From positions 32,730,001 through 32,794,000 of the forward strand of contig BSBM01000372.1 in assembly GCA_027924585.1 (NCBI GenBank): a stretch of 64,000 nt of DNA. Direction: 5' to 3'. Each line of letters opens with the position of its first letter. Within the stretch, counting starts at the first letter, position 1. Source of the stretch: Larix kaempferi. Its lineage: Eukaryota > Streptophyta > Pinopsida > Pinales > Pinaceae. The translations under genes and the position numbers were made by a program. Shown here piece by piece: positions 21,240 to 32,822 of the stretch. Under the pieces are notes generated by a model. It was not told the origin of the DNA, did no database searches, and saw only the letters and a program-made list of their open reading frames with translations.

Positions 21240-21970
21240 TCCCGATGTACATCATCATAGCATCAACCTGAAGCATATCATTTGGAGCAACACCCTAAAG
21301 CTTGTCATCTATGATCATCCTGATCAACCTGATGCATATCATCTGGAGCAACATCCTGAAGCTCGCCATCTGTGATCAACCTGATGCATATCATCTGGAG
21401 CAATATCCTGAAGCTCGTCATCTGTGATCATCCTGGTCAAACAGTATATCCATCTGATGCATACAAAGTATCTACCTGATACATATCATCATACATGATC
21501 TACCTGATCATATAATGCATCCACCTGATATACATAATTACATGATCTACCTGATCATACAAGTATCCACCTGATACATATACAAATACATGATCTACCT
21601 GATCATACAAGTATCCACTTGATACATATACAAATACATGATCTACCTGATCATACAAGTATCCACCTGATATATATACAAATACATGATCTACCTGATC
21701 ATACAAGTATCCACCTGATACATACACAAGTATCCACCTGATACAACTCCATGATCCAACTGATCATATCAAGCATCCAACATGATGCATATACAAATAC
21801 ATGATCATACTGATCAAAGCATCCAACATGATGTGTACATACATATAAATGATCCAACTGATCATATCCAACATCCAACATGATGCATACATATACATAT
21901 AAATGATCCAACTGATCATATCCAGCATCCAACATGATGCATATACAAAGCAGTAACTGGAGCATCGTCC
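21240..21970. repeat. Three further minisatellites in the 3' region of copia-1
   Basis: From left to right there are three arrays. A unit of about 60-70 bp with CTGATGCATATCATCTGGAG is repeated three times (21250-21430). A 47-48-bp unit starts GATCTACCTGATCAT at 21497, 21544, 21592, 21640 and 21688. A unit of about 54 bp with GATCCAACTGATCATATC is repeated three to four times (21745-21950). On the sense (minus) strand the 48-bp array reads open as copies of GGYLYDQVDHVFVYVS (21500-21727). All arrays contain TGATCA. Confidence 0.85.
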
Positions 21971-22058
21971 TAATGCTCATCATCCAGCACTTACATCCAT
22001 AGCCATGGGAAGGATCCTCCTCTCACCATGATTGGAATGGCTCCAGCAGATGTGTCCA

Positions 22059-23921
22059 TCACTTCTTCCTCGAAGTGTCGTCGATCTGAAGAACACCAAG
22101 CCTCTCTCTGAAGTACTCGAACTTCACTCTAGCTAGTGGCTTCGTCAAAACATCTGCAATCTGCTCATCTATCGCAACATACAGGAAATTCACTGCTCCT
22201 CTCTGCACCATATCCCTGATATAGTGATATTTGATCTCGATGTGTTTTGACCTGTTGTGGAACACCGGGTTCTCAGACAGCTTTACACAACTCTGGTTGT
22301 CACAAAAGATACCAGTAGCCTCCAACGGGAGATCAAATAACTCAGACAGTAGCTTCCGGAGCCATACTGCCTCACAACTAGCCGAACATGCTGCAACATA
22401 CTCTGCTTCGGCTGTACTCAGTGCTACTCAGGATTGCTTCCTGCTAAACAAAGAGATCACACCTGATCCTATATTGAAGAAGCACCTAGATGTGTTATTC
22501 CTATTTGCATCACTGCCTGCCCAATCTGAATCAACATAACCCTGCAGATTAAACTTTTGATTCGCATCATACTTGAGCCCATAGTCAACTGTACCCTTCA
22601 GGTACCTCAGAATATGCTTTACATCAACCAGGTGAACACCTCTGGGATCCGTCAGGAACTGGCTCAATGTGTTCACCGCAAAGCAAATATCTGGTCTAGT
22701 GTTCGTTAGATACATCAAGGACCTAATCATCTGACGATACATAGTGACATCAACCGGATCAGATGAAGCATCACACAGAAGCTTCAAGTTCGATGCCATA
22801 GGTGTGGCCATGGCCTTGCAGTCCATTATCCCGAACCTCTTCAGGATCTCTACTGCATACTTCCCTTGTCCAAGGAAGATACCATCTACACTCTGCCACA
22901 CCTCCTTGCCTAGAAAATAGTGCATCATCCCCAAGTCCTTCATCCCGAAATCGGCTGCAATCTTCCTCTTGGTATCGGCAATCAAACTATGATTACCTGT
23001 TACAAACAGATCATCCACATACAGAAGTAGTATCACTAGATTTCCTTCCTCAACCTTGTAATAAAGGTTGGAGTCTGCTTTACTCTTGGTAAAGCCCAAA
23101 TTGGATAGGAACCTGTCCATCCTACCATACCAAGTCCTGGGAGCTTGCTTCAAGCCACACAAGGATTTCTTCAGTCTGCACACATATGATTCCCTGTCAT
23201 GTGTCTCAAAACCATGTGGCTGCTCCACATATACTTCCTCCTCGACTACACCATTCAAGAAAGCTGTCTTGACATCCATCTGGTGTATCTTCCATTTCAT
23301 CACTGTAGCCAGAGCAAGTACTGATCTGATGGAAGTGTACCTGGCTACAGGAGCAAAAGTTTCTTCATAATCTATTCCCTCTTTCTGAGAGAAGCCACGA
23401 GCTACGAATCTTTCTTTGTATTTCTCTATGCTGCCATCTGCAGCATGCTTGATCTTGTAGATCCATTTGGAAGTCACAACAGACTTCCCTTCAGGTCTTG
23501 GTACAACATCCCAAACATCATTCTTCATTATTGATTGGTATTCTTCGATCATGGCATCCTTCCATTCTTTCTTTTCCGCTGCTTCTTCATAATTGGAAGG
23601 TTCTTTGTTCATGATATCACAGAGTAAAGCAACATAGCTGGTATGTGATCTAGTTCTCTTCTTTGCTCTGTGTTCTTCTTTTGGAATGCCATATCTTTTT
23701 GCATCTTGAATGAGCTCTCTAGCCCATGCAGGTTTCCTCCTGTGAGAGTTATTCTCATGGGGTGGATCTATAGGTTCTTGCGGATCTTCAATTTCACGAT
23801 CTGCATCTGGAAATGCTTCAGTCATAGTAGTGTATTGAAATCTAGTTTCCTTAGGTTCTTCATCATCTTCAACAGGTGTCTTCCTTGATTTGATGAATGC
23901 TGAGCTTTCATCAAATGTCAC
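22059..23921 (-). pseudogene. Reverse transcriptase and RNase H of copia-1
   Basis: The frame covers a copia RT: WKDAMIEEYQSIMKNDVWDVV, SKWIYKIKHAADG, the catalytic LLLYVDDLFVTG (intact), and YLTNTRPDICFAV. RNase H follows (GYVDSDWAGSDANR, then ALSTAEAEYVAAC). A TGA at 22428-22430 splits RNase H; the frame is otherwise open to its natural end at 22059. The upstream join to integrase needs a frame change near 24127. Copia-2 carries the same region without the RNase H stop. Confidence 0.88.
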
Positions 23922-24022
23922 ATCCCTGTTGACATCAATCTTCTTGAACCCTGGAAAGTATATTCTGTAAGCCTTCGAGCTTTCACTGTAACCCGCAAAG
24001 ATACCCTTCTTTCCTGAAGGAT

Positions 24023-25703
24023 CTATCTTTCTCCTCTTTTCCTTTGGGACGTGTGTGTATACTGGACAACCAAATATTCTAAGATGGCTGACTTCGGGTT
24101 TCTTACCAGAAAAGACCTCTTCTGTGTCTTGTTGTCCAATATCTTGTGGGGTGTTCTGTTCTGCACATATACAACTGTCCTAGCTGCTTCTGCCCATAGA
24201 TGCATAGGTAGATCCTGGTCATGCAACATTGGCCTTGCTACTTCCATGATTGTTCTATTCTTTATTTCTGCAACTCCATTCTGTTGTGGATTGTAAGGAG
24301 AAGTCAACTCCCTCTCAATCCTTGAATCACTGCATAACTTCTTGAAGTCACCTGAAGTGAATTCTCCACCATTGTTGGATCTAAATGTTTTGATCTTCTT
24401 ATCAGTTTGGTTCTCCATCAAGGTTTTGAATTCCTTGAACTTATCAAACACTTCATCTTTGTTCTTCAAGAAGTAAACCCGAGTCTTCCTGGAGAATTCA
24501 TCATTGAAAGAGACATAGTACGCATACCCACTCAGAGAACTGGATGACATTGATCATTGGATGACATAGTACATCGGAGTGGATAATTTCCAAGATACTT
24601 TTTGCCTTGCTTTCACTGCTTGGAAATGCCTTCTTTATGTTCTTTCCTTTTGCACATCCTTTGCAAACACCTTCATGCTTGGTCTTGATTTTAGGAAGAC
24701 CTTCTACAGCTTTACTTGCAATTGGTAATGCTCTGTAGTGCATATGTGCAATTCTTCTATGCCAAATTTCATTTGGCTCCATGGATTCATGTACCATGGC
24801 ATGTTCAGGCTGTCCCTTCAATTTGTACAATCCTCCCTCTTGCTCTCCAATCACCACTGCATCATCAATAGTTTTACCCTTTGGCCACATTAGGACTTGG
24901 CCATCTACAAATGCAACCCTCATGCCTTTTGCATCCAATGTAGAGATGGAGAGTAAGTTCTTCTTGAGTCCAGGTACAAACAACACATCTTTCATCTTCA
25001 AGGATTTTCTAGATTCTAGGTTGTAGGAGGCTTCCCCACTTCCTTTGATAGGGTATTGATAATCATCCCCAAGTTTCACTTTATGGGGTGATTCATGTTC
25101 AGATAGATTTACAAAAGATTCTTTAAACCCAGTCATGTGTTTAGAAGCCCCACTGTCAATTAACCAATCATTACAACCATGAGAAATAGTACCTGTGAGA
25201 GCATAGATTAGAACATACTCTTCTTCGCTTGATGAGTCATCATCATCACTTTCTGATCTAGCTTTCCTCCTGGGAGGTTCATCATCCTCAGCAGCATGAG
25301 CATGATATCTTCTTTTGTTATTCTTCTTCTTCTTGTTGAATTTGTTGTCTTTCTTCTTCTTGGGGCAATTTGAAGCAAAGTGTCCCATTTCATTACATTC
25401 GTAACATCGAACATGAGATAGATCTTTCTTCTTGTGATGAGGATGAGAATGTTTCTTGTTATGAGATTTCTCCCTCTTAAAATTGCTTCCCTTGGTGTGA
25501 GTTGTGAGAGCTTGATCTTCATTCCCCATCTTTTCTTCTCGTGCCACAAGCCTTGCTTCTTCTTGTGAGCATTCTTCCCGCAGTCTGCTGAAGGATACCA
25601 ACTTCTTTCTTACATAGATTCCTTGGATAAAGGAATCCCATGACCTGGGTAGGCCATTCAGAGTGGTCATGACAACTTCACCATTCTCCACCATTTCATC
25701 CAC
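24023..25703 (-). pseudogene. Gag C-terminus, protease and integrase of copia-1
   Basis: In order there are UBN2-type gag (LNGLPRSWDSFIQGI), a zinc knuckle CYECNEMGHFASNC, basic and acidic linkers, protease (DWLIDSGASKHMTG), a pre-integrase domain (WHRRIAHMHYRAL, CKGCAKGKN) and the integrase core. The second catalytic Asp of integrase is Asn (SNNGGEF, codon 24374-24376), whereas copia-2 has CDNGGEF. A private 10-nt templated insertion near 24550-24565 shifts the frame at the integrase start, so the reading splits into 24501-25703 and 24023-24550. Confidence 0.88.
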
Positions 25704-25724
25704 TACTTCTATTTGTTCCTTGAT

Positions 25725-26108
25725 CTAAGAAACCCTAGAAAAATAATATTGAATGGATTCTCCATTCTGAAGCTTTACCCCTTTCAATTGGTTCCGCTGA
25801 GTCATCTTCCGATTTATGTTCTTCCCTTCAAATAGCGTGGATAGGGAATCAAACATCTCTTTGGGTGTCTTCAAAGATGACACATGGGGGATGAGATGGT
25901 CCTTGATAGAATAAACAATGATTCTCTTTTCCTTGACCAAGTTATTCTTGTGGAGAGCTTTAGCTTTTTCTCCCTCTAGGACAGGGACCTCTTCCCTTAT
26001 ATGTGAGTCCAACTCATTCTCTTCCAGGATTAACCCAATCCTATACTTCCAGGCTCGGAAGTTATCAGCCCCTTCAACCTTGTCCTCAAGCTTGGTGTGG
26101 TGAGACAT
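25725..26108 (-). pseudogene. Gag N-terminus of copia-1
   Basis: The frame starts MSHHTKLEDK (chosen because copia-3 has the same start) and contains FRAWKYRIGLILEENEL and TPKEMFDSLSTLFEGKNINRK, a UBN2/copia gag domain. A TAG at 25725-25727 stands where copia-3 has a Gln codon (RVSQIKEQ). The frame continues unchanged beyond it. Copia-2 shares this stop, so it predates the tandem duplication. Confidence 0.85.
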
Positions 26109-26670
26109 CTTTAAAGAGTACTTCAAATGGAAATAGAAAAGATTTAGGTCTTACCACTTGATTTGTTGAAAACTGGATCTAGTCCCGGATTAGGGTTTGT
26201 TAGAGAAACCCTAAAAATTCAAAATGTGAATTTCAACTTTCTGAAAGGATAGAAAGATGCGCCTTGATGAGCTGATCAGCCTGGTGTATTCAGAATTTGA
26301 TATCTACAAAGCTTCACCCTTCAGAAATTCATTTTAGTCTTCCCAGGTTCACTTGGGAGGACCCTGAATTAGGGTTTGAGTTTCCCAGAGATTTACCCAG
26401 CCAAAAATATTGATCCAAAGCTCTAAACTTCGATTGTTCCAAGGAGATTCCAGCTATGTCTTCAAATTTCAGAAATTCCTATTTTTGTGGAAACCCTAAT
26501 TTTTAGTGCCAAAACTGAAAGTGCTCAGAACTGAATTCTGATTGGACAGAAAGATTCACCTTGCTGAGGAGAGTCAATCTATCATATTGCTTTTCCAAAA
26601 TCGGTGGAGAGAAACCCAAAAACAAGAAGCCCTAGCTTCTGCAACTGCACAGTGTCTTCTTCTCAGGTTA
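26109..26670 (-). other. Leader of copia-1 with telobox-like motifs
   Basis: The untranslated leader lies between the primer site and gag. It has several AAACCCTAA or TTAGGGTTT motifs (near 26190, 26209, 26369 and 26487), which resemble the plant telobox. No coding frame is convincing. Confidence 0.6.
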
Positions 26671-26682
26671 GCTCTGATACCA
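26671..26682 (-). promoter_or_regulatory. Primer-binding site of copia-1 (initiator Met tRNA)
   Basis: The minus strand reads TGGTATCAGAGC directly after the LTR end, complementary to the 3' end of plant initiator Met tRNA. Confidence 0.9.
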
Positions 26683-27260
26683 TGTTAATTTTCGATAATT
26701 AATTCACAATACTCTAGGATCTTTACTGAGAGAATAACATGTACAGTATATCAATGCATATCAATCATAGCAAGCATATAGATCATCACAAGATGCAATC
26801 ATAAGAGACAATAGACACACAGAGTTTCTGTGGGGAAAACCCCACAACTTCCTCAGAGATAGATAGAGCAATAGCACAACCAAAGTACAACCCAAGTACA
26901 GGGATAGACTCCTCCTAGCAGCTGATCCTCCTCCTCACATGTGCGCCACTTTCCGAGTGATGGATAAGTGAGTAAGTGAAGTGATCAAATAGAGAGATCC
27001 CGCTCTCTATTTATACTTGTTCTGAGCAGCCTAATAAACCTATGGGTCTGACTTGTCTAACTCAGCCTAATAACCCCAAGTTAACTTAATCAGGGCCGAC
27101 CCCACACATGGTGGTCTAATAACCCATCGGCAAGTTACGACACTTGCGACACTATTCAATACAAATGACGACACTTCCGTATAGAGGAATAATATATCTC
27201 TATAGGAGTACAATAAAATACATAGATGAAATACATTCTGAAGTTACATATACATTAACA
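26683..27260 (-). repeat. 5' LTR of copia-1 (578 bp)
   Basis: It runs TGTTAATTTTCGAT...TACATTAACA. It carries the shorter GGGGAAAACCCCACAAC form and the TATA-overlapping palindrome at 26987-27012. The TSD base block CAAGA follows at 27261-27265. Confidence 0.9.
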
Positions 27261-27476
27261 CAAGATTTGATTCAACTCCTCTCGATCTTTTAGAATTCAT
27301 TCATTCTCCTCAACAGTTTTTATTTTTGTTTTTAAATCTTTAGCTGTCCTTAGTAATTCAGATGAATTATCATTTAGTTCAATAAATAAATTTTCTGCAT
27401 TAATATGTCTTTGCCCATTATTATTTTGTTCATTATTATGGGACTTGTCCTCAGTTGACTCTTCTAGTCCTTCCAT
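27261..27476 (-). pseudogene. Gag N-terminus of the chromovirus, first copy
   Basis: The frame starts at ATG 27474-27476 (minus) and reads an acidic, Asn-rich, likely coiled-coil N-terminus (NEQNNNGQRHINAENLFIEL). It runs into the copia-1 target site; the rest of gag resumes at 19696. A TGA stands about 30-40 bp from the left end where the second copy at 46977-47192 has CGA, so this copy gained the stop after the duplication, by a C-to-T change at a CpG. Confidence 0.75.
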
Positions 27477-27601
27477 ACCTACAACTAAATTTATAACGTG
27501 TTGTACAAAAACAAAATAAAATAAAAATCAGTAATTTGCAAGTCTGTTTTGAACTTTAATTGCACGAGTTGATCCACTTTAGGCCTAGTATTTGAACTTG
27601 C

Positions 27602-27613
27602 GCTCTGATACCA
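27602..27613 (-). promoter_or_regulatory. Primer-binding site of the chromovirus (initiator Met tRNA)
   Basis: The minus strand reads TGGTATCAGAGC two bases after the 5' LTR end. It fixes both the LTR edge at 27616 and the element direction. Confidence 0.9.
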
Positions 27614-27615
27614 CA

Positions 27616-30600
27616 TGTAACATCCCCAAATTTCACAAAAAATTAAAATTTTCTAGGTAGCATTAATTGCTTATATTTGTTATGCGGAAAGTATCATTAA
27701 TGATAATTTAATTCATTTAACTACAGACTGATTATCTTCTATGACGACTCCTACTTCAAAAGGTCGTCATTGTTTAAATGCATTATGTCATTTATATGCA
27801 GTGAATACTATACTTTGTCGTAATCGTCTTTTAATGCATGCAACTGATTGAATACATGTACCAACTGTATTATTACTTATAAATTCTTCGTTATGTAGTC
27901 TCTGTTTTTAATTCCATGCACTCATCTTTGTTATCTGAAAGTTTTATTAATCAAAACATTTACTCTTAAAAATGTCATGAACAGAATTTAAAGTTATAAC
28001 CATGAATGTGGTTTTAATACTTTTCTTCTTTTGATTGAAGGGTTCCTAAGGGTACCCGTGGCTTACTTAGCTACTAGCTAGCTAACACATCGTAATACTC
28101 CTTTCCAGATTTTGCAGGTTACCAATGGTACTTCTAGGTTTATACATATTTAAGGGTCGATATTTCAAAGTGTATGTCAATCTCATCCTGAAATTATTAT
28201 GTTAGCTATGACGTTCTTAGCATGCATAAAAACTAAAGACTTAATACCTAGAGGCATGCCCTAGCTCACTATTAATATGATAACTATGATTTTTAAACGT
28301 GGTAATGCAACATTCAACCAAGGCCTAAATTAATGATTAATACTTAGGATTTCAGAACATCATTGTTTAATAAATATCATAATATGATCATGGTACATGT
28401 AACATAGTGTGTAATAGTTCTAGGGTGTAACACGATCTATCTACACCATAAACTGTGCAATACATTAATATTTTTCTTGTCAAATGATACATGGTAATGT
28501 TATGCCATGCTATGGTTTTTAAAACTTGGATGGATGAATTTATATATATATAAGCTAAGCTTAGCCAATGGCTGGTATTTAAACTATAGTCGTGACACAA
28601 TATTTCCAGGGTGGTGGAATGTAGAGCTGGCAGGAGTAATGAAACTCGATTGCGTTGATATTTAAAGCTCTTTAATGCACTCTTAGTGGATTGCTTAGTG
28701 GTAACTCTTGTGGCACGACTTCACTTGCAACCTTGTAATACTAACATGCCGAGATGGATTATCCTATGGTTTCAACGTAAATAAAGGATGGATAAAAAGT
28801 TATGATAATGTAAATGGTTTTGACTATAGGAAGAATACACCCAAATTTAACCATGGTGAAATGCATGTTGGCAAGAAACTAACCTCGATAGGGTATTTAC
28901 GTAAATTCAATTTAATGAGAAGTGTAATCATGGCGATCCCTGCGTTGTTGAACCACGTGATAGCTTGGGGTTTTGTGTAAACCCTATCTACATGTTGAAA
29001 GATTGGTAATAGTGTTAGTTTCGTTCATTTGCAAGGTTTGCTGAGAGCCTCCAGGCTCTCAATTATGTCTGGGTTTTGAATGTTTAAACCCTGCCAGGGT
29101 TCGATGGTGGAACTGTAACCTGCATTCCCGGGTAATGTTAGCTATGGTAAACTCAAATTTTGATGGTAAAAGGAACCGTGATGCTGATCCAGGCAGAATT
29201 CCATGAACTGAAGGTAAAATCACCACTAAGTTGGAGTTTGACAGTGATCAATGGTTTATACTTTGTTTTATACTTTTCACTAGTATTATAATTTTCTTTT
29301 AACCAATGGTGTTGTTGATTTACTGTGTTAGGGTACATTTCGTCAAAGTTGGAGTTTATGAAGACTGTGGTGGTTGCTTCTAAGGGACTCTATGGCCCTG
29401 GTAAGCCTTGGTGATTCCCATAAACACCCTAATCGTAGCTCTTAAAACAAAGGTGGTGGAGGCCGGTCTGTGTGGTTTTGTCGAGAGCAAAATCACTCTT
29501 CTATTAGGTTTTATTGTATTACTGGATAGTTTGTACGCCATTTGGAAGCTCTATAAATGAAATAATAACGGGTATTTGATGTTTGAGCTACGGCTCTTAT
29601 TAAATCTTGTCTGGAAAATTATTTTTAATACTGGATTCGGTTTTTATTTATTCAGGAAATCTTTTAAGGTTGAACCCTGCAACTTTCGTATGATATTTTG
29701 TTTTCTCAGGTTTAATGTCGGTTTTCAAAAACCCTGTGCTTCAATTATTTTCAGTTGTTTTTCATATTTGAATTTATGAAGTGTTTGAAGGGTTTCGGGT
29801 TTGAGCCCGATCCTCATTATGGTCAAAAATAAAATATTTCTAAATAAAACCTGGGCAGAGTTCATTTTGTAATTTTTTCTTAAAACTTAACAGTATGAAA
29901 TTATTACAACCAAAGTTAATTTCGATCTCTGTTCTAATGATCTTTTAAAATCGATATTTGTTAGATTGATCAGCTAGTTTTCATAAACATTTAAGCTTGT
30001 AAACAAACTTTGTGTAAATGTATAAAGTTGACCACAAATTCGAACCCTAGTTTTTTCTGGGTTGTATTTCATACATAAAAAAGCATTGTTAAAAGAATGG
30101 GCAGAACCCCAGTGGGTTTCGATACCAGCCCAAAGGCTTACCTTTGAATAAAATAAATACTGTACTTAGTTTGTAATTACCCTACTATGGAAATCCGTAG
30201 AATTAGGGTTAGATGCATTCGATTTTAATCTTCTAATGTATAAACATTAAGTTTACAGAACTTGTTATAATATTTGATACTGTAAGTTTTAGGTCTTAAG
30301 ATTAATTAATATGATTATGGCTCGACCTTTGATATAAATGTTTTCGGATGGTGAAAGTATGAACTTGTTTATTTTTGGATGAACCCTTCACAATATTGTG
30401 TAGGACTAAAAGATAGGAACAATACTTGAATTCGTTTGTTAGTTTTAATGGTACTGGACATAACCCGAGCTTGGCTATTCTTGAAGAATAGTGTTGGAAT
30501 CCTACAATGATTCTGTAGTTTTCTTTTAGATTTAATAAAGTAATTATTTTACTATCATAATCTACGTTATTACGGTATATTATAAATGATATAGTTTAGG

Positions 30601-31983
30601 GTTTGAAACCCTAAATACATTGTAATAGTTTGTGTAATTTACTTCCAATATAATGATTCGATTTGACTTAATTATATACTCTTGTATAGAAGGAAAACGA
30701 TGCTCATAACATATACTTATAAATTATTCTAGAAAATATAATTGTATTATTATTGGTTAGTATAAGTGTTTTAACCTAGACTAGAATATTGCAGTGAAAT
30801 ATAAGGTTTTGAATTATGATTTTGTACAATAATATATTCTTTTCTGACTGCAAGTAAACTCTGTTTTCAGTTCATAAAAGACCAGGTGTATGTAATATAG
30901 ATATATTCGATATTTGAAATGATTGTACAGTCCTACAGTAAGTAGTGTTTTCTGGTTTTACAAATAAAATAAATTCATTTATACAGATCTTTATAAACAG
31001 TTCTATCTGAGATATTTTCGATCATGCTAATCTATTTGTAAATTAACTCCTCTGTAATAGAGTACGACACTTAACAGTGTGTGGAAAAATACAGGGGAGT
31101 AATTTATTCATTCATACTACACTCAATCAGAAATAAACTATCAATCTAGCAGTTTTAAACAATTTTCAGAATAGATGACAGTTCAGAATTAAATCATTCA
31201 GAAAACTAATATGACAGAAAATAAATAAGATAACACAATGAAAACCTGTTAACAGCAGAGGGTGACAAAAATCCAAAGGAGCCTGTTCCACCCAACCTTC
31301 TCCTGAAGACAACCAAATCACTTTCCTTAGGACCCCCGAGCCTGTTCACTGAACCACCGGGACAAAGATGTTGTGTGGAGAATGGAATAAATTCCTCTCC
31401 AACTCAGCATTAGTACTTAACAGTAATACTTCTTCCTTTAGCAATATTGAACTCAACAATAAGGTTGTACTAGTTCAGAATGTAGACTTATCTCAATCAA
31501 TCACTTCCTATCTTTCCCCTCATCGAATCTCTTGTGCTCTCTTCTTTTTCCTTTTTCATAAATTATCACAAGGTAAAAACTGAACAGCCTCCTGCTGAAT
31601 TCAATGGGTAGATAAAGCATGCCTAGGTCTTTTGGTCGGTTTCTTAGTTATTGAGCCACCTGCTCAGTTCCACTTTCTTGGGGAAAATGACCATAAAAAT
31701 AGGGAAGTTTCCCCTTGCAACAGCTAGAAGTGAATTAATGATGCTTCCAAGTGTCAGTTTTCTCTCACCCCGGTCCATTCCTCCTAGTGGGTCAGTGAAC
31801 ACTCATTCAACAGCCTCCCTTGGGTATTTGTATCCTCTTTTATTTATTAATAATAAAATATTCAGTGTAATTAATTAGAGTCATTCTTGACCCCACTTGG
31901 TCAATAATCATAAAACTTTACAATAACATAAAACATAATGTTTTTCTCACAACATAAAATGTTCAGAATTTGGGTATGTTACA
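27616..31983 (-). repeat. 5' LTR of the chromovirus, first copy (LTR B, 4368 bp)
   Basis: It runs TGTAACATCCCC...GGGTATGTTACA. It contains a block at about 30003-30158 that is missing from LTR A and present in LTR C. The empty target site of the later gag-only copia element is AACCC at 29673-29677. I see no gene in it; the open frames are short and are shadows of LTR sequence. Confidence 0.88.
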
Positions 31984-32822
31984 ATTATCCTCATGTGGAA
32001 GGGATGCAATCTCTTGATGAAGAAAAGAAACATGACTACTGCAAAAATAAGAATTTTTTTCATACCTTAGTGTTAAATATTAATCATTCCCATCTGGTTG
32101 ATCCGTGTGTGCATGCTGCTCCACTTTGTGTTCAGTTGGAAGACTCAAGGCTACAATTTGTGTCCCTTTGATCCAATTTCTTGTATGGACACAGTGATTT
32201 TATACACATGGCTTCAATTTATTTGTGTGTCGCACATGATGGATGATTTTTTTATCCTCATGGTAATCTGAAGGCTAAACAATGATAGTGAATTATGGCC
32301 CTCTAAACTAATATTCTGATAATAACCTTTGGATTCTCCTTTCCTAGAGAAACCAAACATCTTCTCCACAATTTTTTTATGTAGAGCATTGTGATAGTAA
32401 GGCTTGATAGTGCTGCAAATTATTCTCTAAATTATGTTGTGTCTTATTAGAGTGCTTCAATGACTTGTCATGGCCCTTCATTACTCTTTCCCAATCAATA
32501 TTTTCCTCCTTAATGGGTGATGCAGGAAGGAAAATGAGTAACATTCAACCATCTACAATTCTAGCCATTGAAGAAACTTCCTCTTCATCTTTCTATATGT
32601 TGTCACAAAAGCAATCATCCAAATCATATGGATTATGCAAGAACCCCAATGAAGGAATTAAACCATCTTCAAGAAATGATTCTTCCCATGTTAAGCTGAT
32701 CTCCTCAAGCTCCCATACAACCAGTTCCAACCTCATCTCTACAAATCTTATTCCAAGTTTTTTTCTTTATTCAAGGTTCCTCTTGGTTCCCCTAGATGTC
32801 AAGGAACATGCTTTGATACCAC
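31984..32822 (-). mobile_element. Internal region of element Z, 5' portion, first copy
   Basis: The sequence continues element Z beyond the chromovirus insertion. It ends at a variant initiator-Met primer site, TGGTATCAAAG on the minus strand (32811-32821), next to the LTR start TGTAATATCCCC. No clear coding domain is visible. A nearly identical copy is at 55403-56241. Confidence 0.6.

Larger units (their letters stand above)
19702..27260 (-). mobile_element. Copia-1: Ty1/copia element inserted in the chromovirus gag
   Basis: The element is bounded by LTRs at 19702-20294 and 26683-27260 and flanked by the 5-bp target-site duplication CAAGA (19697-19701 and 27261-27265). Sense order on the minus strand is gag, zinc knuckle, protease, integrase, RT, RNase H, then a repeat-rich 3' region of about 1.76 kb before the polypurine tract. 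The coding parts carry a shared gag stop, a shared frameshift between integrase and RT, and private lesions. The LTRs differ by about 3-4% by eye. Confidence 0.92.
10954..31983 (-). mobile_element. Tekay/Del-like chromovirus (Ty3/gypsy) with LTRs of 4.2-4.4 kb, split by copia-1
   Basis: The element has LTRs at 10954-15183 (3') and 27616-31983 (5'), an initiator-Met primer site (27602-27613) and a polypurine tract (15184-15196). The gag-protease-reverse transcriptase-RNase H-integrase-chromodomain order is read on the minus strand. Long LTRs and a chromodomain after integrase fit the Tekay/Del lineage. Flanking bases are ATCAT at 10949-10953 and ATTAT at 31984-31988, a target-site duplication with one mismatch, as expected for an old insertion. 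The internal region, without the 7.56-kb copia-1 insertion, is about 4.9 kb and carries many inactivating changes. Confidence 0.85.

Noticed and set aside
24023-24140. Programmed frameshift between integrase and RT in copia-1/2
   Set aside because: Ty1/copia elements of this type normally use one frame, no slippery heptamer is evident, and the tail after the slip is out of frame with conserved integrase sequence. A plain deletion is simpler.
30003-30158. tRNA-derived SINE inside LTR B
   Set aside because: The B-box-like word has an extra base, and no A box, poly-A tail or target-site duplication is visible.
31368-32171. Plus-strand ORFs of 71-77 residues repeated near 54787-55590
   Set aside because: They sit in chromovirus LTR and element Z sequence, have no domain, and recur only because of the duplication.
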